The position numbers and the translations under genes are program-made. Below are positions 15,104 to 17,086 of a stretch of DNA of 17,086 bases, piece by piece; positions within the stretch are counted from its first letter, which is position 1, and every line of letters begins with the position of its first letter. The notes beneath the pieces are model-generated. The model searched no databases. It saw only the letters and a program-made list of their open reading frames with translations, and was not told where the DNA came from. This DNA comes from Actinomycetota bacterium (GTDB lineage Bacteria > Actinomycetota > Thermoleophilia > Solirubrobacterales > 70-9). The stretch covers positions 1 through 17,086 of the forward strand of contig VAYK01000057.1 of the NCBI GenBank assembly GCA_005884985.1, in the 5' to 3' direction.

Positions 15104-15530
15104 TCCCCGCGCCAACCCCGCCGCCCCCGGAAATGGAGCGGAGGAGGCGGCGGGCCTTTCTGATCATGAGCGCGAGCGGCTGGGCCGGAGCGAGTTCGCG
15201 ATCTGCGTCGCGACCTTCTACGAGGAACTCGCGGAGCGGCTCCTCAACGGCGCCGTCGAGGGCTTCTCCGCCGGCGGGGTCAGCGCGGCGTCCGTGCACA
15301 CCTTCGAGACGCCCGGCGCCTTCGAGCTGCCGCTGGCCGCGAAGTGGTGCGCGGAGTCGGACCGGTTCGCCGGCGTGGCGTGCCTCGTCCCCTGCTCCTT
15401 CGGCGTCATCACGTGCGACACCATGGAGCAGGCGCTGGCCCGCTCCGGTGGAGACAAACGCGATCAGGGCCGAAACGCCGCCGTCGCCGTGATGCGGATG
15501 GCGCTGATCCGTGAGGATCTCGCGCAGTGA
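15096..15530 (+). CDS. ribH: 6,7-dimethyl-8-ribityllumazine synthase lacking a central ~30-residue catalytic segment
   Basis: Lumazine synthase condenses the RibD-derived pyrimidine (after dephosphorylation) with dihydroxybutanone phosphate. The 144-residue product has a ~34-residue polar lead, then FAICVATFYEELAERLLNGA and TFETPGAFELPLAAKW. It then jumps from DRFAGVACL straight to VPCSFGVITCDTMEQALARS and GGDKRDQGRNAAVAV. Compared with the B. subtilis protein, about 30 residues are missing at about 15384-15392: the block with VIRG, the catalytic His and the YDYV helix that closes the substrate pocket. The frame stays open, so the loss is near 90 nt. Without that block the enzyme should be inactive and may not fold. 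The alternatives are an assembly fault or a second ribH elsewhere. ATG 15096 overlaps the ribBA stop; no better start is seen. Confidence 0.85.
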   Translation: MGSPRANPAAPGNGAEEAAGLSDHERERLGRSEFAICVATFYEELAERLLNGAVEGFSAGGVSAASVHTFETPGAFELPLAAKWCAESDRFAGVACLVPCSFGVITCDTMEQALARSGGDKRDQGRNAAVAVMRMALIREDLAQ

Positions 15531-15534
15531 CCGC

Positions 15535-15540
15535 TACCAT
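15535..15540 (+). promoter_or_regulatory. -10-like element upstream of rpmB
   Basis: TACCAT lies 10 nt before the rpmB ATG, just after the ribH stop, with no Shine-Dalgarno sequence in the interval. No convincing -35 is visible, so this is a tentative call. Confidence 0.35.
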
Positions 15541-15550
15541 CCACCGCGCC

Positions 15551-15742
15551 ATGGCCAAGGTTTGCTTCAGCTGCGGCAAGCGCCCGGCGTTCGGGAACTC
15601 GCGCAGCCACTCGATGGTCGCCACCCGGCGCCGCTTCAACCCGAACCTTCAGAAGGTCCGGATCCAGGACGGGCCCCGCACCCGCCGGGTCTACGTCTGC
15701 ACTCGCTGCTTGAAGTCGAACAAGATCACCAAGGCCGCCTGA
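15551..15742 (+). CDS. rpmB: 50S ribosomal protein L28 (zinc-binding, C+ form)
   Basis: This is a 63-residue basic protein of the large ribosomal subunit. The start MAKVCFSCGKRPAFGNSRSH is the standard L28 N-terminus, followed by TRRRFNPNLQKVRI and RRVYVCTRCLKSNKI. The two CxxC pairs (CFSC and CTRC) mark the zinc-containing form; many bacteria also carry a cysteine-free paralogue used under zinc shortage, which is not in this window. ATG 15551 is chosen over the in-frame ATG at 15527, which would overlap the ribH end and add eight non-family residues. It lies between the riboflavin operon and the FakA-like gene, as in other actinobacterial genomes where rpmB precedes a DAK2-domain gene. Confidence 0.95.
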   Translation: MAKVCFSCGKRPAFGNSRSHSMVATRRRFNPNLQKVRIQDGPRTRRVYVCTRCLKSNKITKAA

Positions 15743-15768
15743 CGCACGGACGCGCTCGGCGCGATAAT
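15739..15768 (+). promoter_or_regulatory. Promoter for the DAK2/FakA-like gene
   Basis: CTGACG (15739-15744, overlapping the rpmB stop) and GATAAT (15763-15768) are separated by 18 nt. The -10 is 10 nt before ATG 15779. GATAAT is the best -10 match to TATAAT in the window. No Shine-Dalgarno sequence precedes the ATG, so the leader is at most about 4 nt. Confidence 0.5.
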
Positions 15769-15778
15769 CCCATCGCCG

Positions 15779-17086
15779 ATGGCCGACACCTCCATCGAGC
15801 GCTTCCGCCGGGTCGTCGAGGCCGCCTACGGGCACCTCGAGCAGCGCCGCCAGGAGGTCAACGACCTGAACGTGTTCCCGGTCGCTGACGGCGACACGGG
15901 GGACAACATGGCGCTGACCATGCGCGCCGTGATGAGCGAGCTGGACCGCCTCGACGGGCAGCCGATCGACAGGCGCGCCCGCGAGGCGATCGTCCCCGCG
16001 GTCGCGCGGGCGGCGCTGATGGGGGCGCGCGGCAACTCGGGCGTGATCCTGAGCCAGATCGTTCGCGGCGCCGCCGAGGAGCTGGCGAGCCGCCCGGGGG
16101 AGCTGGTCGACCCGGTGCTGGTCGCGGCGGCATTCGCGAGCGCCGCCGACGCCGCCTATGAATCAGTGCGTGACCCTGCCGAGGGAACGATGTTGACCGT
16201 GATCCGCGAGATGGCGCACGCGGTGTCGCAGCACCTAGCGCACATGGACCGCCAGCGCCTCTCCACCCAGGCGGGCGACACCGAGCAGGACGAGCTGCTG
16301 GCCGAGGTGCTCGCCGTGGCCGCGCAGGCGGGTCAGGACGCGGTGGAGCGGACCCCCGAGCAGCTCGACGTGCTGGCCGAGGCCGGGGTCGTCGACGCCG
16401 GCGCGCACGGGCTGGTCGTGATCCTCGCGGGGATCGTCGCCGGGCTGCGGGGGGAGCTCGAAGCGATGCCGGAGGTCGCCTATCACGAGCCCCCCAGGCA
16501 GACGCGCCCCCATCACTTCGACAGTCGATTCCACTATTGCACCAACTTCATCGTGACCGGACAGGGACCCGACGCCCGCTCCTTTGTCAGGCGCCTGGAG
16601 GAGATCGGCGACTCCGTCTTGGTCGTGGGCGACGAGGCGACGCTGAAGGTGCACGTCCACACCGACGAGCCCGAGGTCGCGGTCGCCTTGTTCGAGGAGG
16701 CGGGAGACGTGCAGCGCCTCGACGTCGGCGACATGCGCGAGCAGATCGCGGCGCGCGAACGCCGCCTGTCTCCGGCGCGGACCGGAGTCGTGGCGGTGGC
16801 GGCGGGCGAGGGGCTCAAGTCGCTGTTCGAGGGACTCGGCGCCCACGTCGTGGACGGCGGCGTGACCCTCAATCCCTCCACCTACGAGATCCTCGCGGGG
16901 ATCCACGACGTGCCGGCCGAGGAGGTGCTGGTGCTCCCCAACTCGCCGAACGTGATCCTGGCCGCCCAGGAGGCGGCGAAGCTGTCCGAGAAGCCGGCTC
17001 GCGTCGTCGCCTCCCGTTCCCAGCAGGCGGCGCTGGCGGCGTTGGTCGAGCTCGACCCCGAGCGCGACGCGGCCGGCAACGCCGAG
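15779..17086 (+). CDS. fakA: DAK2 domain kinase, FakA/YloV family (3'-truncated by window edge)
   Basis: The frame is open from ATG 15779 to the window end: 436 codons of a family that is usually about 540-560 residues. The N-terminal DhaL domain has NVFPVADGDTGDNM (residues 31-44, the Asp residues that hold Mg-ATP) and GARGNSGVILSQ (82-93), with AGVVDAGAHGLVVI near residue 206. A middle domain follows with HYCTNFIVTG and LKVHVHTDEP, the Cys and paired His that form a zinc site in FakA. A DegV-like C-terminal part begins at about residue 340 (TGVVAVAAGEGLKSLFEGLG). In Firmicutes FakA phosphorylates fatty acids presented by FakB for membrane lipid synthesis. That role is inferred here, as no fakB is in view. 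In the family D is usually T or N at the second-last motif position (GDTGTNM); here it is GDTGDNM. Confidence 0.88.
   Translation, partial: MADTSIERFRRVVEAAYGHLEQRRQEVNDLNVFPVADGDTGDNMALTMRAVMSELDRLDGQPIDRRAREAIVPAVARAALMGARGNSGVILSQIVRGAAEELASRPGELVDPVLVAAAFASAADAAYESVRDPAEGTMLTVIREMAHAVSQHLAHMDRQRLSTQAGDTEQDELLAEVLAVAAQAGQDAVERTPEQLDVLAEAGVVDAGAHGLVVILAGIVAGLRGELEAMPEVAYHEPPRQTRPHHFDSRFHYCTNFIVTGQGPDARSFVRRLEEIGDSVLVVGDEATLKVHVHTDEPEVAVALFEEAGDVQRLDVGDMREQIAARERRLSPARTGVVAVAAGEGLKSLFEGLGAHVVDGGVTLNPSTYEILAGIHDVPAEEVLVLPNSPNVILAAQEAAKLSEKPARVVASRSQQAALAALVELDPERDAAGNAE

Noticed and set aside
1..17086. CRISPR arrays, tRNA/rRNA genes, insertion sequences, phage or defence genes
   Set aside because: No repeat-spacer pattern, no tRNA-like T-loop with matching arms, no transposase or integrase motif, and no flanking direct repeats were seen on either strand.

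Overview
The window is a dense, GC-rich bacterial chromosomal core region with no sign of phage, plasmid, IS, CRISPR or RNA genes. Gene content and protein style suggest a high-GC actinobacterium, most likely of the Thermoleophilia/Solirubrobacterales type. This lineage call is an inference from remembered family similarity, not from a search. Relevant features are the four-cysteine zinc form of L28, the fused RibBA, the short Actinobacteria-like peptide deformylase, and many starts without a Shine-Dalgarno sequence.

Layout from left to right. (1) The 3' end of der (ribosome-assembly GTPase), then a membrane-anchored DUF3352-type protein, then metK (SAM synthase). (2) Convergent to metK is a small membrane protein with a bacterial PH domain. 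(3) Divergent from it is priA (primosome helicase), followed by def (peptide deformylase), fmt (Met-tRNA formyltransferase, broken), rsmB (16S rRNA m5C methyltransferase), a 78-residue double zinc-ribbon protein and rpe (ribulose-phosphate epimerase). This is the classic priA-def-fmt-rsmB-rpe translation/replication cluster. (4) A remnant of an RCK/TrkA C-terminal domain lies between rpe and a convergent, frame-broken MOP-family flippase gene. (5) A divergent regulatory region carries a 24-bp near-perfect palindrome and leads into the riboflavin operon ribD-ribE-ribBA-ribH. (6) rpmB (L28) and the first 436 codons of a FakA/YloV-like (DAK2) kinase gene end the window.

The genes serve ribosome maturation and initiation (der, def, fmt, rsmB, rpmB), replication restart (priA), one-carbon and pentose metabolism (metK, rpe) and flavin synthesis (ribD, ribE, ribBA, ribH).

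The most unusual signal is that several otherwise well-conserved genes lack short internal stretches. fmt lacks about 70 nt, shifts frame, and becomes openly fused to rsmB. ribH lacks about 30 codons in frame, including its catalytic segment. The flippase shifts frame where about 25 residues appear missing. The RCK_C piece lacks its front and one base. This is either an assembly/consensus fault or real decay, and it must be settled before any biology is built on these genes. A second recurring signal is a TANNNT or TATAAT-like hexamer 6-12 nt upstream of the first gene of each transcription unit, pointing to leaderless or near-leaderless transcription.
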